A stretch of 64,000 bases of DNA from Galactobacter sp052108535 (GTDB taxonomy: Bacteria > Actinomycetota > Actinomycetes > Actinomycetales > Micrococcaceae), in the NCBI GenBank assembly GCA_052108535.1, contig JBQDZM010000007.1, forward strand, positions 23,701 to 87,700, given 5' to 3'. The translations under genes and the position numbers were made by a program. Numbering within the stretch: the stretch's first letter is position 1; each line of letters starts with the position of its first letter. The notes below the pieces were generated by a model. The model had not been told where the DNA came from and did no database searches. It was given only the letters and a program-made list of their open reading frames with translations. Positions 42,421 through 51,100 of this stretch are shown here, one piece after another.

Positions 42421-42951
42421 TCAGAGCGAGGCGTCCAAGCCCCTCAACGCCAACCATCCGAGGATGCCGACGGCACTCAAGGCGATGCCGACGATGGACA
42501 GCGCCAGGACCCCGCCGGTGGGCTGGGTGAGGAACTGCTGACGCAGCTTCAGCGTGCGCTGCAGCCCCACGATGCCAAGCACCAATCCGGCGATACCGAG
42601 GATCGCGGGGAACAAGAACAAGGAAACGGCGCCGAAGACCGTGGCGAGGATCCCGAAGGTCATCGGCTGCTTCCGAGCCGCCATAAACCCATCGTCTTGC
42701 CCCTGATAGCCGTAGGGCTGCTGATAGCCGGGCTGGCCGTAGGGCTGCTGCGCAGGCGGCTGCGGGTATCCCATTCCGGGTTGACCGGGTTGCTGGTACC
42801 CGGGCTGTTGGTATCCGGGCTGACCCTGGCCATACGGCGGCTGCCCTGACGGTTGCTGCGCCGAATCCGCCGGCGGCGGCGTCGGGTAGTCCGTTCCGTC
42901 GCCCTGACGCGGGGTATCCCATCCGGACGGTTCCTGATTTCCCTGGGTCAT
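42421..42951 (-). CDS. DUF4190-domain membrane protein with PQ/GY-rich N-terminus
   Basis: This is a 176-aa protein. Residues about 30-95 are a low-complexity Pro/Gln/Gly/Tyr repeat (GYQQPGYQQPGQPGMGYPQ), coded by imperfect DNA repeats at 42695-42850. The C-terminal half has two hydrophobic hairpins with LGIAGLVLGIVGLQRTLKLR, typical of DUF4190. GAGGAAGAG precedes ATG 42951; another ATG at 42990 is possible. The function is unknown; such proteins are common at actinobacterial membranes. It lies between two sensor systems. Confidence 0.78.
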   Translation of the reverse strand: MTQGNQEPSGWDTPRQGDGTDYPTPPPADSAQQPSGQPPYGQGQPGYQQPGYQQPGQPGMGYPQPPAQQPYGQPGYQQPYGYQGQDDGFMAARKQPMTFGILATVFGAVSLFLFPAILGIAGLVLGIVGLQRTLKLRQQFLTQPTGGVLALSIVGIALSAVGILGWLALRGLDASL

Positions 42952-43011
42952 CTCTTCCTCACCTGGTTTCGCGGTTGGTCTTTCCGTCATCCTTTCACGC
43001 ACAGTGCGCGC

Positions 43012-43072
43012 AGAGCCGGGTTTGCACCACAGAGCCTGCGATGGCACAGCTCCACGGTGAAAACCCGGCTCT
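43012..43072. repeat. 61-bp imperfect palindrome, copy A
   Basis: Arms 43012-43028 and 43056-43072 are 17 bp each (AGAGCCGGGTTTGCACC and GGTGAAAACCCGGCTCT), nearly complementary. A copy of the same 61-bp length lies at 59308-59368, with about 47 of 61 bases identical. Confidence 0.7.
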
Positions 43073-43090
43073 ACACGTAGCAGCCCCGGT

Positions 43091-43768
43091 TCAGTCCCGA
43101 GCTCTTGAGTCTGCACCAGGTGTGACCAGGCCAGCCTCGTAGGCGAGCACCACCAGTTGCGCCCGGTCGCGGCACCCGGTTTTGGCCAGCAGCCGGGACA
43201 CGTAGGTTCGTGCAGTGGCCGCGGACAGGTAGAGCGCCGAGGCGATCTCCGCATTGTTCTCCCCCAGCCCCACGTGCTGCAGCACCTCAGTTTCCCGCTC
43301 TGTCAGCCGGTTCAGTAATCCCGGTTGGGTGTCCGACGACGACGTGGCGGCCAGTTGCGCCAGCACCGTAGCCGTCACCGACGGGTCCAATAACGCATCC
43401 CCTGCGGCCACGGTCCGCACGGCCTTCCGCAACGACGTGGGCTCCAGATCCTTCAGCAGGTATCCCGATGCCCCCGCCCGGATGGCCGACAGGATGTCCT
43501 CGTCCGTGTCGAAGGTGGTGAGCACCAGGACTCGGGTCTCGGCCAACGCCGGGTCAGCCACGATTCGTTGGGTGGCCTCAATACCGTTCATGCGTGGCAT
43601 GCGCAGATCCATGAGCACCACATCCGGGGCCAACGCCCGCGACATACTCACGCCGACGCTGCCGTCCGCGGCCTCTCCGACCACGTCAATGTCACCCTCG
43701 CTACCGAGCACGGCGCGTAGCCCGGTCCGGATGAGTTCTTGGTCATCCACCAGCAGTACGCGAATCAC
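43091..43768 (-). CDS. LuxR/NarL-family response regulator (second system)
   Basis: This is a 225-aa regulator. The receiver has D8/D9 and phospho-acceptor D54 in VLMDLRMP, with Lys in YLLKDLEP. The HTH is in LTERETEVLQHVGLGENNAE and ARTYVSRLLAKTGCRDR. GTG 43768 overlaps the stop of the reconstructed kinase frame (GTGA) and has AAGGA upstream. It is the partner of the frameshifted kinase gene upstream. Confidence 0.9.
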   Translation of the reverse strand: MIRVLLVDDQELIRTGLRAVLGSEGDIDVVGEAADGSVGVSMSRALAPDVVLMDLRMPRMNGIEATQRIVADPALAETRVLVLTTFDTDEDILSAIRAGASGYLLKDLEPTSLRKAVRTVAAGDALLDPSVTATVLAQLAATSSSDTQPGLLNRLTERETEVLQHVGLGENNAEIASALYLSAATARTYVSRLLAKTGCRDRAQLVVLAYEAGLVTPGADSRARD

Positions 43769-44936
43769 GTTGGTGTCCTTGTCCGAAATCGTGTGGGTAG
43801 TTGCGCGGTGACCCGGAACCCGCGCTTGTCTGGGCCCGCCTCGAACGTGCCGCCGAGCAGCCGTACGCGCTCTGCCAGCCCGATCAGCCCGGTACCTCCG
43901 CCTGCGAAGGTGACGGGCCCCTATGTCCAACGCCGTCGTCGGACACCTCGACGGAAACGGCACCGTCGGTGGAGCGCACTGAGACGGCGGCATGCGCAGC
44001 ATGGAAGTGCCGCACCACGTTGGTGAGCGCCTCCTGCACCACACGGTAAATGGCCGTGCTGATGGGGGCCGAGACGTGGTCCGCTGCCACGTCTAGGTCC
44101 AGATCGATCCGCAATTTCTCGGTTTCGGCTCGACGTACCAGGTCGGCCACGTCGGTGATGGAGCGGACGTCATGGTGATCCTGGTGCCCAGTGTCGCGTA
44201 ACCCCTTAACGAGGGCGCGGATGTCCGTGAGAGTGGACGTGGCTTGTTCCCGGATGCGGGCGAATGCGTCGCGGGCAGCGGCGTCGTCCCTTCCCACGGC
44301 TTCCGCTCCCGCTCCCGCGTGCAAAGCGATCACGGACAGGGCGTGACCCACGGAGTCGTGGAGGTCGCGGGAGATGGAATCACGTTGGTTTCGAACTGCG
44401 ACCTCGGCGTCGCGTTTGGCCTGTTCCTGAGTGAGCTGCACCAGGCGCTCTCCACGTTCCTCGGCCGTGCGCCGGGACCTGACGGCGACCCCAAGCGCGA
44501 TCGCGGCGGCGGCCAAGGCAAAGTTGGAGATGGAGTCGGGGCCCAGCAGGATCCCAAGCGGGAGATCGTCGTCGCGCAAGCGGAACCCTAATGCCACCGT
44601 CGGCACGACGGCCGCGACAACCACGGCCCACCAGGTCCGGCCCGCCTCGGCCGCACCGAACAGGGCCAGGACCAGCGGTAGCGCAACCCCGATGGGAGGA
44701 AACTGGCAGGTGTAGTACACGAAGACCACGAGCGCGCTGGCGCACAGTGCTACCAGTGGGAGCCAACGCCTCAGCAGCGCCAATACTCCGAACAACAAGG
44801 CGAAAACGTACGGCAGTGGACCGGAGGCGCCACCGTGAGCGGACAGGGAGATGGTGACCACCAGGAGCACCACTAACCCCACCGCCGCAGCGACGTCGGA
44901 GGTCAATCGCCCTGGGGTGATTTCGCGCGTTCTCAC
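43765..44936 (-). pseudogene. Sensor histidine kinase gene with a frameshift in the ATPase domain
   Basis: The N-terminal helices (residues about 15-140) and H-box RDSISRDLHDSVGHALSVIA are intact, as is the N-box YRVVQEALTNVVRHF. After EVSDDGVGHRG the frame runs off and stops at 43884. The missing glycine box GGGTGLIGLAERVRLLGG continues in another frame to 43765, where its TGA overlaps the regulator start as GTGA. One added G in the G-run at 43918-43921 (CCCC on the plus strand) restores a normal kinase. GTG 44936 is the likely start, 7 nt after TACGCT; GTG 44942 is also possible. Either a real mutation or a sequence error. Confidence 0.85.
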
Positions 44937-44943
44937 AGCCACC

Positions 44944-44949
44944 AGCGTA
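44944..44949 (-). promoter_or_regulatory. -10 box TACGCT of the second sensor operon (leaderless)
   Basis: On the minus strand TACGCT lies 7 nt before GTG 44936, which supports that start over the GTG at 44942. Confidence 0.45.
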
Positions 44950-45033
44950 GGCGTGGTCCGGCGTGGGCGATGTAGGCACCAGGCGACATTTGATGTCGCT
45001 TCAGGGCCGATGTGTGGGTGCGTTAGCCGGTCA

Positions 45034-45039
45034 TAACGT
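45034..45039 (+). promoter_or_regulatory. -10 box TAACGT of a leaderless transcript
   Basis: TAACGT lies 7 nt before ATG 45047 and no SD is present. Confidence 0.45.
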
Positions 45040-45046
45040 GTTTGGC

Positions 45047-45452
45047 ATGAACAAGTTGAACCTGCCCTGGGGCCTCATTCTGGCCCTCGGCATTACTGCC
45101 CTGCTCCGCCCGGCCGTCCGGATCGTGGAGCACCAACTCGATGCCGATTGGTCTCCAGCGGCCCCGATCCTGCTGACGCTGATCATCACCGCCCTGTGGG
45201 TCCTCGCTTTAGGCCGCGGCCGGGATGCGAAGACCCCGGCAACCACGTTGGTTGCCGGGGGTCTTCGTTGGCCTGACCTATGCCGTGTTGGCCATGCTCA
45301 TCTCAGCCGTCGTCTCTCCGATCTTGGACTCTCAGCTGAATGGGCCACTGGCCAATCCGATCGCGATCGTTCCGATGCTGGCTGTCAACGCCGGTTGGGG
45401 GCTGCTGGCCGGGGCACTGGCGCTGTTGGTGAGGCCCCGCATGCGCCAGTGA
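45047..45452 (+). pseudogene. Frameshifted gene for a small four-helix membrane protein
   Basis: The first frame (MNKLNLPWGLILALGITALL, a second helix to LVAG) is continued by another frame (VFVGLTYAVLAMLISAVVSP to LLVRPRMRQ, stop 45452). The switch is at a run of five G (45257-45261). With four Gs the protein would be one continuous product of about 134 residues with four membrane helices. The G-run lies in the right arm of a hairpin (45229-45243 with 45251-45266) that would also become perfect with four Gs. The function is unknown. Confidence 0.75.
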
Positions 45453-45463
45453 TCGCAGCGCGC

Positions 45464-48400
45464 TCAGCCGACCTGGACGTCGCCCAGCGCAGCCTTCGGG
45501 AGGTCGTTGACGGTACCGAAGCGGTGAGCGGTCATGGAGATGGCCTGTTCGCGCAGGAACGGCAGCATCTCGACCCGGCCGGCCCCGGTGACGGGCTGCG
45601 CGTAGACGGCCACGTCCGGGCGGCCGCCGGTGGCCGCATAGGTCGCGGCGGACAGCTCCGCGCGGGCCGCGTCGTCAGCCGCAACCACGCGGATGCGTTC
45701 CAGGTCCGACGGCGCGGCCTGGGCCAGGTGCGCCGCGCGCGCCGCCCACTGCTCGTCGGACTCCACGACCACCGTGGCGCCGGTCGAAACCAAGGCCCGC
45801 TCCACGCCGCTAGGCAGGGATTCCGGCACGGACACCGTGATCGAAGCGGCGGCCCCGGTTCCGACGCCGGAGGTGACGGCGGCGTGGGCGCGGGCTCCGG
45901 CGAGCGCCACGCGGGCCACGCGAACCACATCGGGCCCGGCGACGGACGCGGCACGCACCGTGACGGGAACGGGGCGGTAGCGCAGGGCGTTGATCTCCAC
46001 GCCGAGCGCGGAGACGTCGCGCGCACCGGAGAACAGCTCCAGCGCGGTCACGTCGGTGGACAGCGCGGAGCCGAGCCAAGCTGCGTCCACCGCGTTGTCC
46101 CCGAGTGCAGCGGCCACGGCCTGGCCTGCCTGTCCCAAGGAATCGGTGGGCATGGTGCCCTCAGACGTGGCGTCTTCCCAGTCGCTCAGGCCAACCAGGT
46201 AGTTGGGGCCGCCTGCCTTGGTGCCGGCTCCCACGGCGGAGCGCTTCCAGCCGCCAAAGGGCTGGCGGCGCACGATAGCGCCGGTGATGCCGCGGTTGAT
46301 GTAGAGGTTGCCTGCCTCGACGTGCTCAACCCAGTAGGAGATTTCCTCGGCTTCCAGGGAGTGGATGCCGGAGGTCAGGCCGTATGGGGTCGCGTTGACC
46401 AGCTGCACGGCCTCTTCGAGGGTTTCGGCGGTCATGACACCGAGGATCGGGCCAAAGTACTCGGTCAGGTGGTATTCGCTGCCAGCCTTCACGCCGGTGC
46501 GGATACCGGGAGAGAACAGGCGGTTGGTGTCATCGAGCGCCTTGGGTTCCAGGACCCAGGACTCACCCTCACCCAGCACGGTCAGGCCACGCTGCAGCTT
46601 CTCCTTGGGTTCCTCGATCACCGGGCCCACCTGGGAACGGGGATCAGTGGCCCAGCCCACGTGCATGGAGGACACCGCGTCCACGAGCTGGCGGTGGAAG
46701 CGCTCCGACTTGGCGGCCGCTCCGACCAGGATCACCAGGGAGGCGGCCGAGCACTTCTGGCCTGCGTGGCCAAAGGCGGAGTTGGCGACGTCCTTGGCTG
46801 CCAGGTCCAGGTCGGCCGACGGGGTCACGATGAGGGCGTTCTTGCCGGAGGTCTCCGCCAGCAGGTTCAGGCCGGGCTTGGCGTCGCGGAACATTTCGGC
46901 GGTCTCGTAGCCACCGGTGAGGATCACGCGACCCACGGCCGGATGCGCCACGAGCGTGGTGCCAAGGGAGCGGTCGCTGAAACGGACCAGGCTGACCAGG
47001 TCACGACTCACGTCCATACCGGCTGCGGCGGCTTCGTCGATGGCCTCCCAGACGCACTCCACCATGACGGCGCCGGTGCGCTTGGCCTGCGTGGCCGGCT
47101 TGATGACCACGGCGGAGCCCGCGGCGAGCGCAGCCATGACGCCGCCGGTGGGGATGGCCAGCGGGAAGTTCCACGGCGGGGTGACCACGGTCAGGTCCAC
47201 GGGCGCGGCGGTGGCGCCGTCCACGTTCTCCAGTTCCTCGCCGAGTTCTGCGTAGTAGTGGGCAAAGTCGATGGCCTCGGAGATCTCCGGGTCAGCCTGA
47301 TCGATGCTCTTGCCGGTCTCCGACCCCACCACGGTGATGAGGTCGGCGCGGCGGGCCGCAAGCTTGTCGCCAATGGCGTGCAGCAGCGTGGAGCGTTCCC
47401 GCGCGGAGAGCGCCTGCCAGCGCGTTGCCGCGCTGGTGGAATGCCCGACGACGGTGTCCAGTTCCGCTTCCGTGTTCAGCGTGGCGGCCTCGATCGTGTC
47501 GTTGCCCAGGGTGGAACCGGGGATGGCGGCCAAGGCGGCACGTCCCCACTCGCGGTTACCCTCGAGATCCGGGTCGGAGTCCGCGGTGTTGTGGAATCCG
47601 GCTGCGGTGTCCCAGGTGACCTGCTCGGTGCGACGGTCCTGGTCCCTGCGAGGCTTGGGGACCTCGTCGCCGCGTTCCTTGAGCTCCTGCAGGGCGGCGC
47701 GGTAACGCTTCTCCTCCCGGGCAAAGAGTGCTTCGGAGGAGTCCAGTTCGAAGACGGCGGACATGAAGTTCTCGCTGGAGGCGCCTTCTTCCAGGCGACG
47801 GATCAGGTAGCCGATCGCGGAGTCGAAGTCCTGCGGGTGCACCACCGGCGTGTAGAGCAGCAGTCGGCCCACATCTGCCCGGATGGCTTCGGCCTGCTGA
47901 GTGGCCATGCCGATCAGCATCTCGAATTCCACGCCCTGACCCTGAGCCACACCACGGGCCTTCATCAGCAGGTGGGCGGTGGCCACGTCGAAGAGGTTGT
48001 GTCCTGCGATACCGACGTGCACGTTGGCGAGGCGCTCCGGGTGCAGGGCGAAGTCCAAAATGGCCTTGTAGTTGGTGTCAGAGTCCTGCTTCGTGGGCCA
48101 GACGGTCTGCTCCCAGCCGTGGACAGCAGCATCGACCTGCTCCATGGGGAGGTTGGCGCCCTTGACCACGCGGGTCTTGATGGGAGCACCACCAGCGGCT
48201 ACACGTGCCGCCGCGAATTCCTGCAGGTGGATCATGGCCCCGAACGCGTCGGGGAGGTAGGCCTGCAGCACGATGCCTGCCTCATACGTCTTGAACTCCT
48301 CCTCGGAGAGCAGACGCTCAAACACGGCAAGAGTCAGGTCCAGGTCCTTGTACTCCTCCATGTCCAGGTTGATGAACGTGCGTGGCGAGGAGTCGCGGGC

Positions 48401-49084
48401 TTCACGATAGAGCGGGCGGAGCTTCTCCACGATGTGGTCAACGGCTTCGTCGAAGGCCCAGTGGTTGTGCGGGGCCACCGTGGCGGAAACCTTGATGGAG
48501 ACGTAGTCCACGTCGGGGCGACGGATCAGGGCCAGGGTGCCCTTGATGCGGTTCTCCGCCTCACCCTCACCGAGGATGGCCTCGCCAAGCAAGTTGATGT
48601 TCAGGTCGATGCCGTCGCGGCGCAAACGCTTGATGCTGGCACCGAGCTTGGAGTCGGTGGCGTCCACGATCAGGTGCTCCACCATGGAGCGCAGGGCCTT
48701 CCGGGCCAGCGGGACCACGACGGCCGGTGCCAACTTCGCGGTGGCGCCACCCAGCTTCACGGCGGACTTGAGGTACCAAGGCAGGAAATCTGGGACCAGC
48801 GGCGCCAGTTCCTTCAAGGCGGAGGCGGCCACGCCTAGGTCCTCGGGGCGCACCACGCGGTCCACGAAGCCCACGGTGAAGTCCAGGCCCTTAGCGTCCT
48901 TCAGCACTCCGGCCAGGCGCTGTCCCGACTGGTCGGTGGGGAAGGTCGCTGCCTTCTTCAACCAGGTGCGGACTTGCTCAACCGCTGCGTCTGCCAGGTC
49001 CCAGGGTCGGGTGGCGTCTGCGGGAGCTGCGGGGATCGTGGTGATGTCGAGGCGCGGAGTGATGGCCTGATGCGTCGTGGTCAT
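45464..49084 (-). CDS. putA: Bifunctional proline dehydrogenase/delta-1-pyrroline-5-carboxylate dehydrogenase
   Basis: This is a 1206-aa enzyme that oxidises proline to glutamate in two steps. Residues about 90-450 form the FAD-dependent PRODH barrel (YVSIKVSATVAPHNHWAFDE, RVVKGANLPMEQ, YLIRRLEEGASSENF). From about 510 to 980 comes the aldehyde dehydrogenase, with GGYETAEMFRDAKPGLNLLA, the catalytic Cys in FGHAGQKCSAAS and EYFGPILGVM. A C-terminal domain of about 200 residues follows. There is no ribbon-helix-helix DNA-binding domain, so regulation must be external; the divergent LysR gene is a candidate. ATG 49084 lies 7 nt after CATACT. Confidence 0.93.
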   Translation of the reverse strand: MTTTHQAITPRLDITTIPAAPADATRPWDLADAAVEQVRTWLKKAATFPTDQSGQRLAGVLKDAKGLDFTVGFVDRVVRPEDLGVAASALKELAPLVPDFLPWYLKSAVKLGGATAKLAPAVVVPLARKALRSMVEHLIVDATDSKLGASIKRLRRDGIDLNINLLGEAILGEGEAENRIKGTLALIRRPDVDYVSIKVSATVAPHNHWAFDEAVDHIVEKLRPLYREARDSSPRTFINLDMEEYKDLDLTLAVFERLLSEEEFKTYEAGIVLQAYLPDAFGAMIHLQEFAAARVAAGGAPIKTRVVKGANLPMEQVDAAVHGWEQTVWPTKQDSDTNYKAILDFALHPERLANVHVGIAGHNLFDVATAHLLMKARGVAQGQGVEFEMLIGMATQQAEAIRADVGRLLLYTPVVHPQDFDSAIGYLIRRLEEGASSENFMSAVFELDSSEALFAREEKRYRAALQELKERGDEVPKPRRDQDRRTEQVTWDTAAGFHNTADSDPDLEGNREWGRAALAAIPGSTLGNDTIEAATLNTEAELDTVVGHSTSAATRWQALSARERSTLLHAIGDKLAARRADLITVVGSETGKSIDQADPEISEAIDFAHYYAELGEELENVDGATAAPVDLTVVTPPWNFPLAIPTGGVMAALAAGSAVVIKPATQAKRTGAVMVECVWEAIDEAAAAGMDVSRDLVSLVRFSDRSLGTTLVAHPAVGRVILTGGYETAEMFRDAKPGLNLLAETSGKNALIVTPSADLDLAAKDVANSAFGHAGQKCSAASLVILVGAAAKSERFHRQLVDAVSSMHVGWATDPRSQVGPVIEEPKEKLQRGLTVLGEGESWVLEPKALDDTNRLFSPGIRTGVKAGSEYHLTEYFGPILGVMTAETLEEAVQLVNATPYGLTSGIHSLEAEEISYWVEHVEAGNLYINRGITGAIVRRQPFGGWKRSAVGAGTKAGGPNYLVGLSDWEDATSEGTMPTDSLGQAGQAVAAALGDNAVDAAWLGSALSTDVTALELFSGARDVSALGVEINALRYRPVPVTVRAASVAGPDVVRVARVALAGARAHAAVTSGVGTGAAASITVSVPESLPSGVERALVSTGATVVVESDEQWAARAAHLAQAAPSDLERIRVVAADDAARAELSAATYAATGGRPDVAVYAQPVTGAGRVEMLPFLREQAISMTAHRFGTVNDLPKAALGDVQVG

Positions 49085-49091
49085 AGAGATC

Positions 49092-49097
49092 AGTATG
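49092..49097 (-). promoter_or_regulatory. -10 box CATACT of leaderless putA
   Basis: On the minus strand CATACT lies 7 nt before ATG 49084. The identical box and spacing precede the gene at 205. Confidence 0.5.
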
Positions 49098-49121
49098 ATC
49101 ACGATAAGCAATCGGCAACAG

Positions 49122-49147
49122 CGAACGTAAACGAAGGATACCGTTCG
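49122..49147. promoter_or_regulatory. Candidate operator between putA and the LysR gene
   Basis: CGAACG (49122-49127) and CGTTCG (49142-49147) form an inverted repeat with a 14-nt spacer, in the 104-nt divergent gap. The place fits a LysR-type binding site upstream of both promoters. The match to T-N11-A is not decisive. Confidence 0.3.
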
Positions 49148-49188
49148 ACTTTTCCGATGTGATTCAGATCTACAGAAAGGGGTCGGTG

Positions 49189-50073
49189 ATGCTCGATCTT
49201 CATCGCCTGCGCCTGCTCACCGAGCTGTCCCAACGCGGCACCATCGGTGCCGTAGCGGAGGCACTCAGCTACGCGCCGTCGAGCATTTCCGCCCAGCTGA
49301 CCAAACTGGAGCAGGAGGCCAGAACTCCCCTGTTGGAGCACGTGGGACGCGGGCTACGACTCACCCCGGCTGCCGAGGCGCTGGTCAGGCGTGCCGAGAC
49401 CCTCCTGGACGAGATGGAACGGGCCGAGTCGGAGCTGGCGCAGTCATCCAACTCGATTGCGGGCACCATCAAGCTGGCCATGTTCCAGTCCGCCGCGCTG
49501 GCGCTGCTGCCTGGAACCCTGCGCAGAGTAGAGCAAATCCACCCCCAATTGAGGGTGGAAATGACCCAAACCGAGCCCGCAACCGCCCTGCGCGAGACGT
49601 GGCAGCGCGATTTCGACCTCGTGGTGGCAGAAAACTACCCGCAGCATTCCAACCAGCACCTACCCGGTCTGATCCACTCACCGCTGGCCCGGGACCGGCT
49701 GCGACTGGCCACGTGGAACGGGTCAGGGGTGACCTCGCTGGCCCAGGCGGCCGACGTCCCCTGGGTCATGGAACCCGCGCCGGCCGCCAGCCACCACTGG
49801 GCGCTGCAGCAATGCAGGCTGGCCGGTTTCGAACCCGATATCCGCTACGAATCCGCAGATCTCCAGGCCCACGTCCAACTCGTGGAGGCCAAACTTGCCG
49901 TCTCGATCCTGCCCTCGGTCCTGGGTGGCTACCGCCGCCCCAAGGTGAAATGGGTGGGGCTACCCCGCAACCCCCATCGGGAGATCTTCACCGCCCTGAG
50001 GGACTCCATGTCCACCCACCCGGGCGTGCTCGCCGTCCGCTCCGCGCTGGAAGCGGAGGCGGGCACGTACTGA
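49189..50073 (+). CDS. LysR-family regulator, divergent from putA
   Basis: This is a 294-aa LysR protein. The N-terminal HTH is LRLLTELSQRGTIGAVAEAL and SYAPSSISAQLTKLEQEART. The effector domain follows with DLVVAENYPQHSNQHLPGLI. The start is ATG 49189 with AAGGGG upstream. A role in proline-responsive control of putA is inferred from position only. The stop is 1 nt from the stop of the convergent gene. Confidence 0.88.
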   Translation: MLDLHRLRLLTELSQRGTIGAVAEALSYAPSSISAQLTKLEQEARTPLLEHVGRGLRLTPAAEALVRRAETLLDEMERAESELAQSSNSIAGTIKLAMFQSAALALLPGTLRRVEQIHPQLRVEMTQTEPATALRETWQRDFDLVVAENYPQHSNQHLPGLIHSPLARDRLRLATWNGSGVTSLAQAADVPWVMEPAPAASHHWALQQCRLAGFEPDIRYESADLQAHVQLVEAKLAVSILPSVLGGYRRPKVKWVGLPRNPHREIFTALRDSMSTHPGVLAVRSALEAEAGTY

Positions 50074-50074
50074 C

Positions 50075-50923
50075 TCACTCGTAGTCGTAGAAGCCGTGGC
50101 CAACACCCTTGCCCATGCGGCCCTTGTCGATGTATTCGGTCTTGACGAGCTCGGCAAACTTACGCTCATCCTCGTTCTTGCTGTCCTTCATGAGGTTGTA
50201 CGGGGTCATCATGCCGACCACGTCGAAGATCTCGAAGGGGCCCGAGGGGGATCCGGTGGCGATCTTCCAGGTCTTGTCGATGTCCTCAGGCGAGGCGATG
50301 CCGCGCACCAGCAGGGACGCGCCGGCGTTCAGGAACGGCACCAGCAGGGAGTTGAGCAGGTAGCCGGGCTGTTCCTTCTGGATGCGGATCGGGACCATGC
50401 CCATCTCGGTGGCGAACTCGGCGACGGCCTCGAAGGCGTCATCGTCGGTGCCAGGATGACGCATGATCTCACCGGTGTTGTGCAGCCACACCTCGTTGGC
50501 GAAGTGATAGGCCAGGAAACGGTTGGGGCGACCGGTGAACGGTGCAATGTCAGAGGGCAACAGCGTGGAGGAGTTGGTGGCGAAGATCGTCTTCTCGGGA
50601 GCCAGTTCCCCCACCTGCTTCCAAGTGCTCTGCTTGATGTCCAGGCGCTCAGGAACTGCCTCGATGACCAGGTCCGCGTCCTTCAACGCGTCAGCCAGAT
50701 CGGAGGAGGCACGGATATTGGCGACGGCAGCGTCCAGCTTGGCGTCAGTGGCGTCGGCGAGGTCGCGCTTGTAGGCGTTGCGCAGGTATTCCCAGCGCTC
50801 CGGCAGCTTGCCGAGGATCTCGTCGTTGATGTCATAGGCGACCACGGTCTTGCCGAAGTAGGCGGCCTGGAAGATGATCTGCGAGCCCAGCACTCCGGTG
50901 CCGAGGACGGTGAGGTTCTGCAT
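50075..50923 (-). CDS. 3-hydroxyacyl-CoA dehydrogenase
   Basis: This is a 282-aa protein. The NAD-binding motif VLGTGVLGSQII is at residues 6-17, the catalytic Ser/His region is FATNSSTLLPSDIA and FLAYHFANEVWLHNTGEIM, and the C-terminal helical domain has PGYLLNSLLVPFLNAG. It oxidises 3-hydroxyacyl-CoA to 3-oxoacyl-CoA with NAD. The HF-N and tail motifs are those of short-chain 3-hydroxyacyl/3-hydroxybutyryl-CoA dehydrogenases. GGAG lies upstream of ATG 50923. It appears to be monocistronic. Confidence 0.9.
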   Translation of the reverse strand: MQNLTVLGTGVLGSQIIFQAAYFGKTVVAYDINDEILGKLPERWEYLRNAYKRDLADATDAKLDAAVANIRASSDLADALKDADLVIEAVPERLDIKQSTWKQVGELAPEKTIFATNSSTLLPSDIAPFTGRPNRFLAYHFANEVWLHNTGEIMRHPGTDDDAFEAVAEFATEMGMVPIRIQKEQPGYLLNSLLVPFLNAGASLLVRGIASPEDIDKTWKIATGSPSGPFEIFDVVGMMTPYNLMKDSKNEDERKFAELVKTEYIDKGRMGKGVGHGFYDYE

Positions 50924-51088
50924 GATGATGCTCCTTGTCCTGCGAAAATGATCGTTCGGCGTTTCACGGTTCCGCCGGTGGCGGTTGCGTTCAACGCCTC
51001 TGACATCAGTTTTACACCTATCAAGCGGAGGTGGCTGAGAAATGCTCCGCAGGTCTCACCCTCACACGAGACACTCATCCACGGAAAG

Positions 51089-51094
51089 TAGTCT
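51089..51094 (+). promoter_or_regulatory. -10 box TAGTCT of a leaderless transcript
   Basis: TAGTCT lies 6 nt before ATG 51101; GGTCCC between them is not an SD. Confidence 0.5.
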
Positions 51095-51100
51095 GGTCCC

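Noticed and set aside
42695..42850. Short repeats that at first look like a repeat array
   Set aside because: They are in frame and encode the Pro/Gln/Gly/Tyr-rich part of the DUF4190 protein; spacing is irregular and there are no spacers, so this is not a CRISPR.
44963..48838. A very long plus-strand open frame (1291 codons) covering the putA region
   Set aside because: It is antisense to putA. Its composition is rich in Gly, His, Gln and Val, as is usual for the opposite strand of high-GC genes, and it shows no family motif beyond the small membrane protein at its very start.
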